63,912 bases of DNA from an uncultured Chromatiaceae bacterium (GTDB lineage Bacteria; Pseudomonadota; Gammaproteobacteria; Tenderiales; Tenderiaceae): the NCBI GenBank assembly GCA_947259785.1, contig CAMYNQ010000002.1, positions 1-63,912 on the forward strand, read 5' to 3'. How positions within the stretch are numbered: the first letter of the stretch is position 1; every line of letters begins with the position of its first letter. Positions 8,841 to 17,813 of the stretch are shown here, piece after piece. Under the pieces are notes generated by a model. The model was given only the letters and a program-made list of their open reading frames with translations. It was not told the DNA's origin and did not search any database. Both the position numbers and the translations under genes were made by a program.

Positions 8841-10892
8841 ATGAAATTTAGGATTGCGGTGCTGTTTTGCTTGGGGGTATGGACAACTCCGTTTGCCATG
8901 GCGGCGGAAAATATTTCTGCCGAGACAGAGGAGGTCAGCGATGTTCGTGTTCTGATTGATATGTCTGGCAGCATGAAAAAGAATGACCCCAAAAATCTTC
9001 GTGTCCCTGCTTTACGTCTGATTACCCAATTGATGCCTGAAGGCCAGCAGTCTGGTGTTTGGTCTTTTGGGCAATACGTCAATATGTTGGTCAAGCAGGA
9101 CAAAGTGGATGCAGCCTGGAAAGAAAATGCTTATAAAGTTGCTGAGGGTATTAACTCAAAAGGCCTGTTTACCAATATAGAATCCGTATTAGAAAAATCC
9201 ACCTGGGACTGGAAAACCCCGGATGACAAGATCAATCGCAGCATCATCTTGTTGACCGATGGTGTGGTGGATATCTCAAAAGTTGCTGATAAAAATGCCG
9301 AGTCACGCAGCCGTATCCTCAATGAAATTGTGCCGCGCCTAAAGCAGGCCGGTGTCACTGTGCATAGCATTGCCCTGTCGGATGATGCCGACAAGGCCTT
9401 TTTGCGTCAGTTGTCATCTTCAACCGAGGGTTGGAATGAAATCGCCAAAGACGCCTCACAGCTGGAACGTATCTTCCTCAAATTGTTTGAGAAGTCTGTG
9501 CCGGTTGAAACCCTGCCGATGACGGACAATCGAATTCTGGTGGATGACAGCATTAAAGAATTAACCTTGCTGGTGTTTAGAAAAGAGGGGGCGCAAACGG
9601 CTACCCTGTCTTCGCCCAACGGAGAGAAGCTCAATCACCATACTGAGCAGGATGGGCTGCGCTGGCGTCATGAGGAACGTTATGACCTGATTACCATTGA
9701 TAAGCCGATGGCAGGTGAGTGGGGCGTGGATGCCGAGCTTGATCCTGATAACCGGGTGATGGTGGTGACGGATCTGAAAGTGCGTGCCAGTAGATTACCA
9801 AATTTGATGCTGGTAGAGGATGCGGCCTCCTTTTATGTCGAACTGGCAGAAAAGGGCGAGACTATTCGTAAGCCCGAGTTTCTTGATTTTGTAAACATTT
9901 CACTGGAAAGGTCGAGCCACGATGAACATCAAAAAACGATTCAGGTGACTGATGATGGTGCTGGCCTAGACAAAAAGGCTCATGATGGTCGTTTCAGTAC
10001 CAAGGTTGGTGGTCAGCTGACGGCCGGTGAATATGTTTATGAAATGCAGGTCGATGGCATGACCTTTAAACGTTCCAAGAAAAGCAGTCTTCGCGTTGTC
10101 GATAAACCCATCGCCGTGACTGTCAAAGAGGAAAAGGCAGGTGATCCTGCGCAATACTCTCTAACGCTGACACCTTTTGTCGAATTGATAGACCCCGACT
10201 CACTCCTACTTGAAACCACGGTGGAAAAACAAGGCGGGTCTGCCAAGGCAATCAATATTCCTCGCGCTGGGCCGGGCGAGTGGCGCCTGGATATGAAGGT
10301 CAAGGCGGGTGATATCTATGATGTAAAAATTGCCATGCAGGCAGAGAGAAAAGATGGTCGACAGGTCAATTATGATCTGGGCAGTTTTCAGCTTGGCAGT
10401 GGCTCGGTAGATGTGGCCTTTGATCATTCGGATGAGCCGCCGGCTGATGCAGAGAAAGTGATTGCCAAGGCGATGGCTGATGCCGGCCTGAAACCGCCAA
10501 TGGCGCATGATGAGTCATCGGTAGAAGACAAGCATGCCGTTGCCGCAGATAAGCATGCAGCAACTGAAAATGAGCCTCCAACAGAAGACAAGCATGCTAC
10601 TGATGAACACCCGGCAGAAGATGAGCATGCAGAAGCAACAGATGAAGAGCATGCAGATGAAGAAGCGTCTGCCGAAGGTGGGGATGAACCTGGTGACGAA
10701 TCGCCTAACTGGATTATGGTGGCGGTCAAAATTATTGGCTTGAATGGCGTGTTGGCGGGGCTTGGTTTCTTTGCTTATCGTAAATGGTTTCGGACGCCTA
10801 AAGACCCTGAAGTGGAAGATGAGACAGATAATAAGGACGATGATGCAAAGGATGACGAAGTAAAGGAGGCCAAGGGCGATGATAAAGATTGA
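8841..10892 (+). CDS. VWA domain-containing membrane protein (TIGR03503-like)
   Basis: 683 residues. A signal peptide (1-22, ending AMA-A) is followed by a von Willebrand A domain (about 34-220) with a MIDAS motif D40-M-S42-G-S44, IILLTDGVVD and IALSDD. A beta-rich middle region follows, then an acidic low-complexity stretch rich in EDKHA (about 550-620), a transmembrane helix (about 632-652) and an acidic cytoplasmic tail. This layout matches the TIGR03503 family of unknown function. It overlaps the next gene by 14 bases, so the two are probably co-translated. A metal-dependent adhesion or assembly role in the periplasm is inferred from the domain only. Confidence 0.85.
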   Translation: MKFRIAVLFCLGVWTTPFAMAAENISAETEEVSDVRVLIDMSGSMKKNDPKNLRVPALRLITQLMPEGQQSGVWSFGQYVNMLVKQDKVDAAWKENAYKVAEGINSKGLFTNIESVLEKSTWDWKTPDDKINRSIILLTDGVVDISKVADKNAESRSRILNEIVPRLKQAGVTVHSIALSDDADKAFLRQLSSSTEGWNEIAKDASQLERIFLKLFEKSVPVETLPMTDNRILVDDSIKELTLLVFRKEGAQTATLSSPNGEKLNHHTEQDGLRWRHEERYDLITIDKPMAGEWGVDAELDPDNRVMVVTDLKVRASRLPNLMLVEDAASFYVELAEKGETIRKPEFLDFVNISLERSSHDEHQKTIQVTDDGAGLDKKAHDGRFSTKVGGQLTAGEYVYEMQVDGMTFKRSKKSSLRVVDKPIAVTVKEEKAGDPAQYSLTLTPFVELIDPDSLLLETTVEKQGGSAKAINIPRAGPGEWRLDMKVKAGDIYDVKIAMQAERKDGRQVNYDLGSFQLGSGSVDVAFDHSDEPPADAEKVIAKAMADAGLKPPMAHDESSVEDKHAVAADKHAATENEPPTEDKHATDEHPAEDEHAEATDEEHADEEASAEGGDEPGDESPNWIMVAVKIIGLNGVLAGLGFFAYRKWFRTPKDPEVEDETDNKDDDAKDDEVKEAKGDDKD

Positions 10893-12501
10893 TCCCACCT
10901 TGCTGATTATTATTGCCGAGGTTGTTGTTGGCCTGGTAGTGATTCTCGGAGCGGCCCTGCTTTTTTTCATCAAGCGTAGAAAAGCCGATAAACAGGCGGT
11001 TGCCGAGTTGCAGGCACGTTTGAAAGGTAACTCAGGCAAGCGCCAGGAGATGTTTGAAGAGGTTCTCGCAAAAACTGGCGGTGACGAGGAAGACAGCGAA
11101 GAAATGCTGGCCGAGAAGAAGGGGACGGCAAAAGAATGGGTTGATAAGGAAAATGATTTTTACAACCGTTTGGTTGAGATGTACATGCAACGTAATTCTA
11201 GCGCCCTGAAAAGTCTGGATAAGTTGATGCATGAATATACCTCTTCTTACCTGGACGTGGTTTCGCTAATGCGTGAACGGGTTGATGTAGAGCAGACCGT
11301 GCTTTCAGATGAGCTTGCGCAGCAACTTGCGCGTATGGAGGCGGATGGTAAAAAGCTTATTTCTGAAATTGATAGTCTTAAGGGTGAAAATCAACGTTTA
11401 TCGACTGAACTTGAAAAGGCCAATGCCGAGATTGATCAGGCTATGCATGAATATAGCCGTATGGCAGTGACAGGTGCTGCTAATAAAAAAGTGGCTACGG
11501 TAAGCAAAACTGAGCCGATTAAAGAAGCTGTTGCGCCAGTCTCAGGTGTTGAGACTGAAAATGATGCAGAGGTGGTGGTTGATGAGTTGGCGGTAGAGCC
11601 TGAAGCAGGTTTGGACACTTTGGCAAAAGCAGATAGTGAAGAGCCTGTGTCTGACCCGCTCTCTGAACTGGAAGCAGAGTTGCAAACTGAGATGGAGTCT
11701 GTTGTGCCTGAAATGGTGGCTGAACAGGCTGCTGAACAGGTAGAGGCCTCTGCCGACGATGAATTGGTAGATATGTCGATGCTGGATGATTTTGGGGTTG
11801 AAACAACCGCAGTGGACAACCTGGACGAATTGATCGAAGCAGCCGAGTCTAAGACAGTTGAAATCTCTGACGAGGTGAGCGAAGTAGCTGAGCCTGAGGC
11901 GGTTGAGGTTCCCGGTGAAGTAATCGAAGTCGCCGAGCCTGAGGCGGTTGAGGTCGCAGATGAAGTGACCGTAGTAGCTGAGCCTGAGGCGGTTGAGGTT
12001 CCCGATGAAGTAATCGAAGTCGCTGAGCCTGAGGCGGTTGAGGTCGCAGATGAGGTAATCGAAGTCGCTGAGCCTGAGGCGGTTGAGGTCGCAGATGAGG
12101 TAATCGAAGTCGCTGAGCCTGAGGCTGTTGAGATTCCAGAAGAAATAAAGCCTGAAGAAGAGTCTTTGGAAGACGTGGTTTTGCATGCGATGGCAGAAGA
12201 GAGCGCAGCACAAAAAGCCGAGGCTGACGCCGCGCTTGAGGTTGATGAGGAAAATCCAGCGAAGGTCATTGATCTGGCAAAAGATGATGACATCGTGCTG
12301 TCGGCCTTCGCTGAAAATGTCGACGAGTCAGATGTGGATCAGATGCCAGAGACTCAGGCTGGCGATGGCAGTGTTATTGATGAGGATTATCTGTTGGCGC
12401 AGCTGGCCGAGATTGAAGACAGTGATGAGTTCGGCAGCCTCGAAGGTTTTGGTGAGGCAGCAGAGCCTGTCGAGGACGAAGCTAAAAAACCAGCCAGTTA
12501 A
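10879..12501 (+). CDS. Membrane-anchored coiled-coil protein with acidic repeats
   Basis: 540 residues and no recognised family. There is one N-terminal transmembrane helix (about 7-31), then basic residues, a coiled-coil-like region (about 40-200, with QLARMEADGKKLISEIDSL) and a very acidic C-terminal half. Residues about 337-425 hold six tandem copies of a 15-residue unit, VAEPEAVEVADEVIE and variants. Since it overlaps the upstream VWA gene by 14 bases, it probably works with that protein at the inner membrane. Its stop lies 5 bases from the convergent epmB stop. Confidence 0.75.
   Translation: MIKIDPTLLIIIAEVVVGLVVILGAALLFFIKRRKADKQAVAELQARLKGNSGKRQEMFEEVLAKTGGDEEDSEEMLAEKKGTAKEWVDKENDFYNRLVEMYMQRNSSALKSLDKLMHEYTSSYLDVVSLMRERVDVEQTVLSDELAQQLARMEADGKKLISEIDSLKGENQRLSTELEKANAEIDQAMHEYSRMAVTGAANKKVATVSKTEPIKEAVAPVSGVETENDAEVVVDELAVEPEAGLDTLAKADSEEPVSDPLSELEAELQTEMESVVPEMVAEQAAEQVEASADDELVDMSMLDDFGVETTAVDNLDELIEAAESKTVEISDEVSEVAEPEAVEVPGEVIEVAEPEAVEVADEVTVVAEPEAVEVPDEVIEVAEPEAVEVADEVIEVAEPEAVEVADEVIEVAEPEAVEIPEEIKPEEESLEDVVLHAMAEESAAQKAEADAALEVDEENPAKVIDLAKDDDIVLSAFAENVDESDVDQMPETQAGDGSVIDEDYLLAQLAEIEDSDEFGSLEGFGEAAEPVEDEAKKPAS
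11887..12156 (+). repeat. Six tandem 45-bp repeats in the acidic coiled-coil gene
   Basis: The core GCTGAGCCTGAGGCGGTTGA recurs every 45 bases at 11887, 11932, 11977, 12022, 12067 and 12112 with few changes. Each copy encodes 15 residues. High DNA identity implies recent expansion, so copy number may vary between strains. Confidence 0.9.
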
Positions 12502-12506
12502 GTGCG

Positions 12507-13511
12507 TTATAAAGGTTGTTTGTAAGGGGTCTGGGCTATCTCTTCGACCAGTTGTGGCACGAGATAGCCAGGCAATATCTTGCGAACCTCTGTGAGTAGA
12601 TGTCTGGCGGTTTTTCTTTCGACGTCAAAATGGGCGGCCCCCTGTACCTTGTCCAACAGATGCAGGTAGTAAGGTAATACACCGGTCTCGAATAGCCGCT
12701 CACTGAGTTGGCTGAGTGCTTCAATATTGTCGTTCACACCGCGTAATAAGACGGCTTGGTTAAGAAGTGTAACCCCGGCAGATTTTAGCTTTGTCATTGC
12801 TGTGCCTACCTCGTCGTCAAACTCATTGGCGTGGTTGCTGTGTATAACCATGACGGTGTTTAACCGCGTTTTTGTCAGCCATTCCAGCATGGCGGCATTG
12901 ATCCGTTGTGGCAGAACAATCGGGTAGCGGCTATGGATGCGCAGGCGTTTTAGTTGCGGCAATCGTTCCAGCATAGCGACCAGTTGCGATAGCTGTGTGT
13001 CAGCCAATGAGAGTGGGTCTCCGCCACTGAGTATGACTTCGTTAATGTTGCTGTCCTTGGCGATCTCATCGCACATCTCTTGCCACTGTGATGGCCTGCT
13101 GCTTTGTTCGCTATAGGGGAAGTGACGCCTGAAACAATAACGGCAATGAATGGCGCAGGCGGCGGTGGTCATGATCAACACCCGGCCCTGGTATTTTTGT
13201 AGCAGTCCACGATTGATGATGGCGTCGTGATCACCGACCGGGTCAAGGCCGAAGCCGGGGATTTCGTTAAGCTCTGCATCCAGTGGCAGCACTTGCCTTA
13301 ATAGTGGGTCGTTGGGATCGCCTTTTTGCATGCGGCTGACGAAGCTGTGTGGCACGCGCAAGGGAAATTGTTGAGTCATTGCGCTGCTGCTAGGCAATAA
13401 TTCAGTGGGCAAATTCAGTTGTCTGAGTAATTCGGCAGGATCGCGAATGGCCTCGGCCAGGGCTTGCTGCCAGCTGTTTTGTGTTTGTTGAATAAGTTTG
13501 TGCTGTAACAT
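12507..13511 (-). CDS. epmB: EF-P (R)-beta-lysylation protein EpmB (lysine 2,3-aminomutase)
   Basis: 334 residues. A radical SAM CxxxCxxC motif is present at Cys119, Cys123 and Cys126 (CAIHCRYC), plus EVILSGGDPLSL, and the PLP/lysine aminomutase fold follows. EpmB converts L-alpha-lysine to (R)-beta-lysine, which EpmA then attaches to EF-P. It is transcribed divergently from efp at 13626, with 114 bases between the starts. It is shorter than clostridial lysine 2,3-aminomutases, as expected for EpmB. Confidence 0.95.
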   Translation of the reverse strand: MLQHKLIQQTQNSWQQALAEAIRDPAELLRQLNLPTELLPSSSAMTQQFPLRVPHSFVSRMQKGDPNDPLLRQVLPLDAELNEIPGFGLDPVGDHDAIINRGLLQKYQGRVLIMTTAACAIHCRYCFRRHFPYSEQSSRPSQWQEMCDEIAKDSNINEVILSGGDPLSLADTQLSQLVAMLERLPQLKRLRIHSRYPIVLPQRINAAMLEWLTKTRLNTVMVIHSNHANEFDDEVGTAMTKLKSAGVTLLNQAVLLRGVNDNIEALSQLSERLFETGVLPYYLHLLDKVQGAAHFDVERKTARHLLTEVRKILPGYLVPQLVEEIAQTPYKQPL

Positions 13512-13625
13512 GGGGCCGATTTTGTCTAAAATAGCGCGTTTTCCGGGAGCGTGTCCGGCCTTGGCTGTGGATAGCGAAGGTTGGCAAGTATAGCCCGGTT
13601 GGCAAGTTGAGAAAAAGAGGACGAT

Positions 13626-14195
13626 ATGGCGACCTATAGCACCAATGAATTTAAGAGTGGTTTGAAGATCATGATAGAAAATGATCCCTGCACAATCGTC
13701 GAAAATGAGTTTGTTAAGCCGGGCAAGGGTCAGGCATTTAGCCGGGTCAAGATCCGTAATCTGAAAACCGGCCGGGTCGTCGAACGCACCTTTAAATCCG
13801 GTGAGTCGGTTGAAGCTGCGGACGTGATGGACACTGATATGCAGTATCTCTATAACGACGGCGAGTTCTGGTACTTCATGGTTCCGGATACCTTCGAGCA
13901 GTATCCCGCTACCAAAGAGGCTGTCGGTGAGGCTGCGCAGTGGATCAAGGGCGAAGAGACTTGTGTTGTGACCCTGTGGAACGATGTGCCGTTGGCCGTT
14001 GCGCCCCCCAATTTTGTTGACTTGGCGGTAAGCGAGACCGATCCTGGTTTGCGTGGCGATACCTCTGGTGGTGGTGGCAAACCGGCGACATTGGAAACGG
14101 GCGCCGTGGTGCGTGTGCCATTGTTTATCAATATCGGTGAGGTGTTGAGAATTGATACCCGCACTGGCGACTATGTCTCCCGCGCCAAGGATTAG
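13626..14195 (+). CDS. efp: Elongation factor P
   Basis: 189 residues with the three EF-P beta-barrel domains. The modified lysine is Lys34 in the loop KPGKGQAF. The C-terminal signature is [24 protein letters not shown], whose family function is to bind the ribosome E site and rescue polyproline stalls. The SD AAAGAGGACG precedes the ATG. epmA follows after 12 bases and epmB is divergent, so the factor and its full lysylation system are together. Confidence 0.97.
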   Translation: MATYSTNEFKSGLKIMIENDPCTIVENEFVKPGKGQAFSRVKIRNLKTGRVVERTFKSGESVEAADVMDTDMQYLYNDGEFWYFMVPDTFEQYPATKEAVGEAAQWIKGEETCVVTLWNDVPLAVAPPNFVDLAVSETDPGLRGDTSGGGGKPATLETGAVVRVPLFINIGEVLRIDTRTGDYVSRAKD

Positions 14196-14209
14196 GTCAG
14201 CTAATCCTT
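14187..14209 (+). promoter_or_regulatory. Hairpin linking the efp stop to the epmA start
   Basis: A perfect 9-bp inverted repeat AAGGATTAG / CTAATCCTT with loop GTCAG. The left arm contains the efp stop codon TAG (14193-14195). The right arm contains the first two bases of the TTG that starts epmA (14208-14210). When folded, the stem would hide the start and the SD-like AAGGA, so ribosomes terminating on efp could open it. It has no T tract and is not a terminator. Confidence 0.7.
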
Positions 14210-15185
14210 GAGTAATAATTCTGATTGGCGGCCAACAGCGCCGCTGGAAAATATGAAATTGCGTGCCCGGATCTTGGCTGAGATCCGGGCCTTTTTTTCT
14301 ACGCGTGATGTGATGGAGGTGGAAACGCCGCTGCTGTCATTGGCGGGTTCAACCGATCCCTATCTGGAAAGCTTTACCAGTCACTATCAAGGCCCGCTGT
14401 TTGCTGCAGGCCAGACTGTCTATCTACAGACATCGCCCGAATTTGCTATGAAACGCTTGTTGGCAGCGGGCAGTGGACCTATCTATCAAATCTGTAAGGC
14501 CTTTCGTAATGGCGAGGCCGGTGGTCAGCATAGTCCTGAATTCACCATGCTGGAGTGGTACCGGCCAGGTTTTGATCATCATGTGTTGATGGATGAAGTC
14601 GAAGCCTTGGTTGGTACCGTTTTAAAGACCGGAGCGGCCAAACGGATCACATACCGCGGCCTATTTCTCGAACACGTCGGGCTTGACCCGTTTAAGCTTT
14701 CAGCCGCAGATGCCCGTGCTTGTCTGCAAGCCCGCAATACTAATCCGCCTGAACTGGCTGATGCTGCGATTGATGATTGGCTGTCGCTAATCATGACGCA
14801 TGTCATCGAGCCTGCGCTTGGGGCCGGACTGGTATTTGTTCATGGCTTTCCCGCTTCTCAGGCGATGCTTGCCAGGGTGGTGTCAACCGACGAGCCGCCA
14901 GTGGCGCAGCGCTTTGAGCTTTACATCAATGGCATGGAGTTGGCCAATGGCTTTTACGAACTGGCAGATGCGGTTGAGCAGCGGCGACGTTTCGAGGCCG
15001 ACTTACAGCAGCGTCAACAACTGGGCTTAACTGAGGTTTGTATGAATCAGGCATTGATTGATGCCTTGGAATACGGTCTGCCGGATTGTTCAGGTGTTGC
15101 TCTTGGTGTGGATCGTCTACTGATGTTGGCAGCAGGGGCTGAAAATATTGATGAGGTGTTGGCATTTCCTGTTAATCGCAGCTAG
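14208..15185 (+). CDS. epmA: EF-P--(R)-beta-lysine ligase EpmA
   Basis: 325 residues, a class II lysyl-tRNA-synthetase-like core without an anticodon domain (GenX/PoxA/YjeA). Visible motifs are VMEVETPLLS, QTSPEFAMKRLLAAG, FRNGEAGGQHSPEFTMLEWYRPG and GVALGVDRLLML. It ligates (R)-beta-lysine to Lys34 of EF-P. The start is a TTG at 14208, chosen because it restores the family N-terminus (DWRPTAPLENMKLRARIL); the next Met is at residue 16. The TTG lies in a hairpin shared with the efp stop, suggesting translational coupling. Confidence 0.95.
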   Translation: MSNNSDWRPTAPLENMKLRARILAEIRAFFSTRDVMEVETPLLSLAGSTDPYLESFTSHYQGPLFAAGQTVYLQTSPEFAMKRLLAAGSGPIYQICKAFRNGEAGGQHSPEFTMLEWYRPGFDHHVLMDEVEALVGTVLKTGAAKRITYRGLFLEHVGLDPFKLSAADARACLQARNTNPPELADAAIDDWLSLIMTHVIEPALGAGLVFVHGFPASQAMLARVVSTDEPPVAQRFELYINGMELANGFYELADAVEQRRRFEADLQQRQQLGLTEVCMNQALIDALEYGLPDCSGVALGVDRLLMLAAGAENIDEVLAFPVNRS

Positions 15186-15429
15186 TCTATTTTTCGTGTC
15201 GGGAAAATTAACAGTTGTTATATGCTGATTGAAATATTTGTATAAACCAATGGGGTTATGTTTGTTGAAACTGTTTATTTCTTCGCTAATCCATTGAGTG
15301 TTAATGTAAATATGACGTGCCTTTAATTAATTTACCCCGAACATGGTTTTGGCGTGAATTATGCGTATGAATAGCAATCGATGGGATTGAGGTTAGTTAA
15401 TCTAGGCATATGGAGGCTTGGAGGTTTAG

Positions 15430-15738
15430 ATGGAAAAGCGTTGGGCCGCAAGGCGAGATGTGCAGATCAGTGTTGATCTGAAATGTAAGGATGTCGAGGT
15501 TGTAAATTGCCAGACTCGTGACGTCAGTTTAAGTGGTGCCTTTGTTGAAGTGCAGCAAGTACAGCCGTCGATTGATGCGGCGCTTGATCTTGTTTTTCGG
15601 TTGGGTGAGCCGGGTCGCCAAACCAAGTACAAGGTGCAGGCCAAGGTCGCCCGAACCACAGGTGACGGTATTGGTGTAATGTTTGAGGAGCTTGGCGTGT
15701 CTTCTTTTCGTTCGCTTAGGGAAGTGTTGAGTAACTGA
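15430..15738 (+). CDS. PilZ domain protein
   Basis: 102 residues, a single PilZ domain. It has the basic motif RRDVQ near the N-terminus and DVSLSGAFVE, matching the RxxxR and D/NxSxxG c-di-GMP-binding motifs. Stand-alone PilZ proteins act as c-di-GMP effectors for surface or motility functions; the partner is unknown. The stop abuts the convergent psd stop (15739), so the two messages share a terminating region. A 244-base gap before it shows no other gene. Confidence 0.88.
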   Translation: MEKRWAARRDVQISVDLKCKDVEVVNCQTRDVSLSGAFVEVQQVQPSIDAALDLVFRLGEPGRQTKYKVQAKVARTTGDGIGVMFEELGVSSFRSLREVLSN

Positions 15739-16608
15739 TCAAGCGTTTGATCTTATTTGACCGATTGACTGTCCCATTTTGACTGTTTGGTCTGCTTGTA
15801 GGCCCTTATCCCAGTTCATCTGTTCAGGGCCGAATAACAAAACGACGGTGGAGCCCATATTAAATCTCCCTAGCTCTGCGCCTTTTTCAAGTGAGATATC
15901 AGGCAAGTTCTTGCCGATGAAATGTTCAAACGGGCGGAATGTTTGCTCGCCATAATTACCGCTCCAGACAGTCTCGATACCTGCGACAAAAATCGCTCCC
16001 ACCAAAATCACCGCCATCGGCCCATGCCCTGTTTCATAAATCGTCACCATCCGTTCATTGCGGGCGAATAGCCCCGGAATGGTGCGGGTTGTGGCAGGAT
16101 TGACGCTGAATAGTCGGCCAGGCACATAGACGGTTTCCGATAGTTTGCCGGTCAGGGGCATGTGGATGCGGTGGTAATCCCGTGGTGACAGATAGATGGT
16201 GGCAAATTGGCCGCCGGCAAAGCGCTCTTGCAGGTGGTCGAGTCCCCCCAGCAGGGTCTTGAGGCTATAGTTATGGCCCTTGGCCTGATAGACCCGGCCA
16301 TCCTCAATGGGCCCCAGCTGACTGATGGTGCCATCCACAGGGCAGGCGATGGCGTCGACTTCGCTGGCAATGGGGCGTGCCTCTGGCTTCAGTGGGCGGG
16401 TGAAAAACTCATTGAAGTGTTGATAGCTGTCCAGGTCTTGCTCGGCAGCAATGCTCATGTCGATGTCAAAACGTTTGATGATGAAGCGGGTAAAGGCGAG
16501 TTTGAATGGTCGCCAGCGACAACGGGTGACCCAGAACATCAGCTTTGATAGCAGGTGATGGGGCAACGGATATTGAATTAGGGCTGTTAAGCGATCGCTT
16601 AGTGACAT
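15739..16608 (-). CDS. psd: Phosphatidylserine decarboxylase proenzyme
   Basis: 289 residues. It has FFTRPLKPEARPI, CPVDGTISQLG, YHRIHMPLTGKL and the autocleavage site MGST near residue 252, where Ser253 becomes the pyruvoyl group. The enzyme decarboxylates phosphatidylserine to phosphatidylethanolamine at the inner membrane. Length and motifs are normal for the bacterial type I enzyme. Confidence 0.96.
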   Translation of the reverse strand: MSLSDRLTALIQYPLPHHLLSKLMFWVTRCRWRPFKLAFTRFIIKRFDIDMSIAAEQDLDSYQHFNEFFTRPLKPEARPIASEVDAIACPVDGTISQLGPIEDGRVYQAKGHNYSLKTLLGGLDHLQERFAGGQFATIYLSPRDYHRIHMPLTGKLSETVYVPGRLFSVNPATTRTIPGLFARNERMVTIYETGHGPMAVILVGAIFVAGIETVWSGNYGEQTFRPFEHFIGKNLPDISLEKGAELGRFNMGSTVVLLFGPEQMNWDKGLQADQTVKMGQSIGQIRSNA

Positions 16609-16689
16609 AGTGGTTAGTGTTCAGACTATTCAGGCTGGCGTATCCTACCCTATTAAATGAGATTAATAAAATTCAGGGAGGTTGATGAA

Positions 16690-17175
16690 ATGGATCTTCT
16701 TCAGCAAGCAGAGCGGCTCGGTGAGGCGCTGAGCAGGCAGGGACTAATGGTGGCCACTGCTGAGTCTTGTACCGGTGGTTGGGTGGCGCAGGTTATGACC
16801 GCAGTGAAAGGTAGCTCAGCCTGGTTCGAGCGTGGTTTCGTTACTTATAGCAATGAGTCCAAGCAGGAGATGCTGGCAGTCTCTGCCGTTACCCTGGCAC
16901 AGTTCGGGGCGGTGTCTGAAGAGGTTGTGGTTGAAATGGCTTTGGGGGCTTTACAGCACAGTCGGGCGCAACTGGCTGTGGCCATCAGTGGTGTGGCCGG
17001 ACCGGGCGGTGGTTCGATCGAAAAACCTGTTGGCACGGTTTGTTTTGGCTGGGCCAGAGAGGGAGGCGGGGTGAGTAGTCGCAGACAGTATTTTGAAGGT
17101 GGTCGTGAGGCAGTGCGCCGTCAAGCTGTGGTTATGGCCATGCAAGGCTTGTCTGACTTGATTGGCGATGATTAG
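16690..17175 (+). CDS. pncC: Nicotinamide-nucleotide amidohydrolase PncC (CinA C-terminal domain)
   Basis: 161 residues from the ATG at 16690, chosen because SD GGGAGG lies 8 bases upstream; an in-frame ATG at 16657 has no such site. Motifs ATAESCTGGWVAQ, GSSAWFERGFVTYSN and AVAISGVAGPGGGS match stand-alone CinA-C/PncC. It deamidates NMN to NaMN to recycle the by-product of NAD-dependent DNA ligase. Placement just before thpR and recA is common in gammaproteobacteria. Confidence 0.93.
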   Translation: MDLLQQAERLGEALSRQGLMVATAESCTGGWVAQVMTAVKGSSAWFERGFVTYSNESKQEMLAVSAVTLAQFGAVSEEVVVEMALGALQHSRAQLAVAISGVAGPGGGSIEKPVGTVCFGWAREGGGVSSRRQYFEGGREAVRRQAVVMAMQGLSDLIGDD

Positions 17176-17701
17176 AACTGAGCGACTCTTTTTTGCGCTC
17201 TGGCCAGAGCCTGAGCAGCAAAAGGCGTGGGCTGCAATGGCGAGTGAGCTGTTGCCTGCAGGGGGTGGCCGACTAGTGCCTGCCGCGAACCTTCATATGA
17301 CCCTGCTTTATATTGGCGGGGTTGGGGCAGAGCAATGTAAGGCGCTGAAGGCGATGGCGGATGGAATCAGCTTCAGCCCATTTGTACTGCGGTTGGATAA
17401 GTTCGGTTATTGGCGCAAGCCTCGAGTGTGGTGGTGGGGGGCAAGTCAAACACCAGAGGCCTTGCATGGGTTGGTTGGGTCGCTGCAAGCAGGGGCGCGG
17501 CGCTGTGGGATTGGGATTGATCCACGGCCCTATAAGGCGCATATGACCCTGGCCCGTAAAGTTGTCCGTGCGCCGGAGCAAGTTGACATTCAGTCTTGTG
17601 ACTGGGCGGTTGATCATTTCGCGCTGCTGCGTTCTGTTTCGACACCAACAGGTGTTCATTATGAGCCGTTGCAATACTGGTCAGCACAGCAAAAGGGCTG
17701 A
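17168..17701 (+). CDS. thpR: RNA 2',3'-cyclic phosphodiesterase ThpR
   Basis: About 177 residues of the 2H phosphoesterase family. The two catalytic HxT motifs are HMTLLYIG and HMTLARKV. The family opens 2',3'-cyclic phosphates on RNA ends (formerly 2'-5' RNA ligase). The start is taken as the ATG at 17168, which overlaps the pncC stop (ATGATTAG); a TTG two codons earlier is also possible. The overlap means coupled translation with pncC. Confidence 0.9.
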   Translation: MIRTERLFFALWPEPEQQKAWAAMASELLPAGGGRLVPAANLHMTLLYIGGVGAEQCKALKAMADGISFSPFVLRLDKFGYWRKPRVWWWGASQTPEALHGLVGSLQAGARRCGIGIDPRPYKAHMTLARKVVRAPEQVDIQSCDWAVDHFALLRSVSTPTGVHYEPLQYWSAQQKG

Positions 17702-17735
17702 TTTAAATGGTATTTTTTGAGCTGTAAAGCAGACG

Positions 17736-17783
17736 TTGCCAGTCGGATTGTTTGCTTGTATAGTACTGTACGAATGAACAGTT
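17736..17783 (+). promoter_or_regulatory. recA promoter with LexA (SOS) box
   Basis: A sigma70 promoter TTGCCA (17736-17741), a 17-base spacer and TATAGT (17759-17764). Overlapping the expected start site is CTGT-N8-ACAG at 17766-17781, the LexA consensus spacing (CTGT, ACGAATGA, ACAG). recA starts at 17814. LexA would therefore block recA directly and SOS damage would induce it. Confidence 0.92.
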
Positions 17784-17813
17784 AATCTTGAATTTATTTA
17801 GCGGAGAGTAAAT

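Noticed and set aside
10515-12293. Minus-strand Ser/Thr-rich and Leu/Arg-rich ORFs opposite the acidic proteins
   Set aside because: They are by-products of Glu/Ala/Val codons read backwards. No SD or family motif, and the plus-strand genes explain the region.
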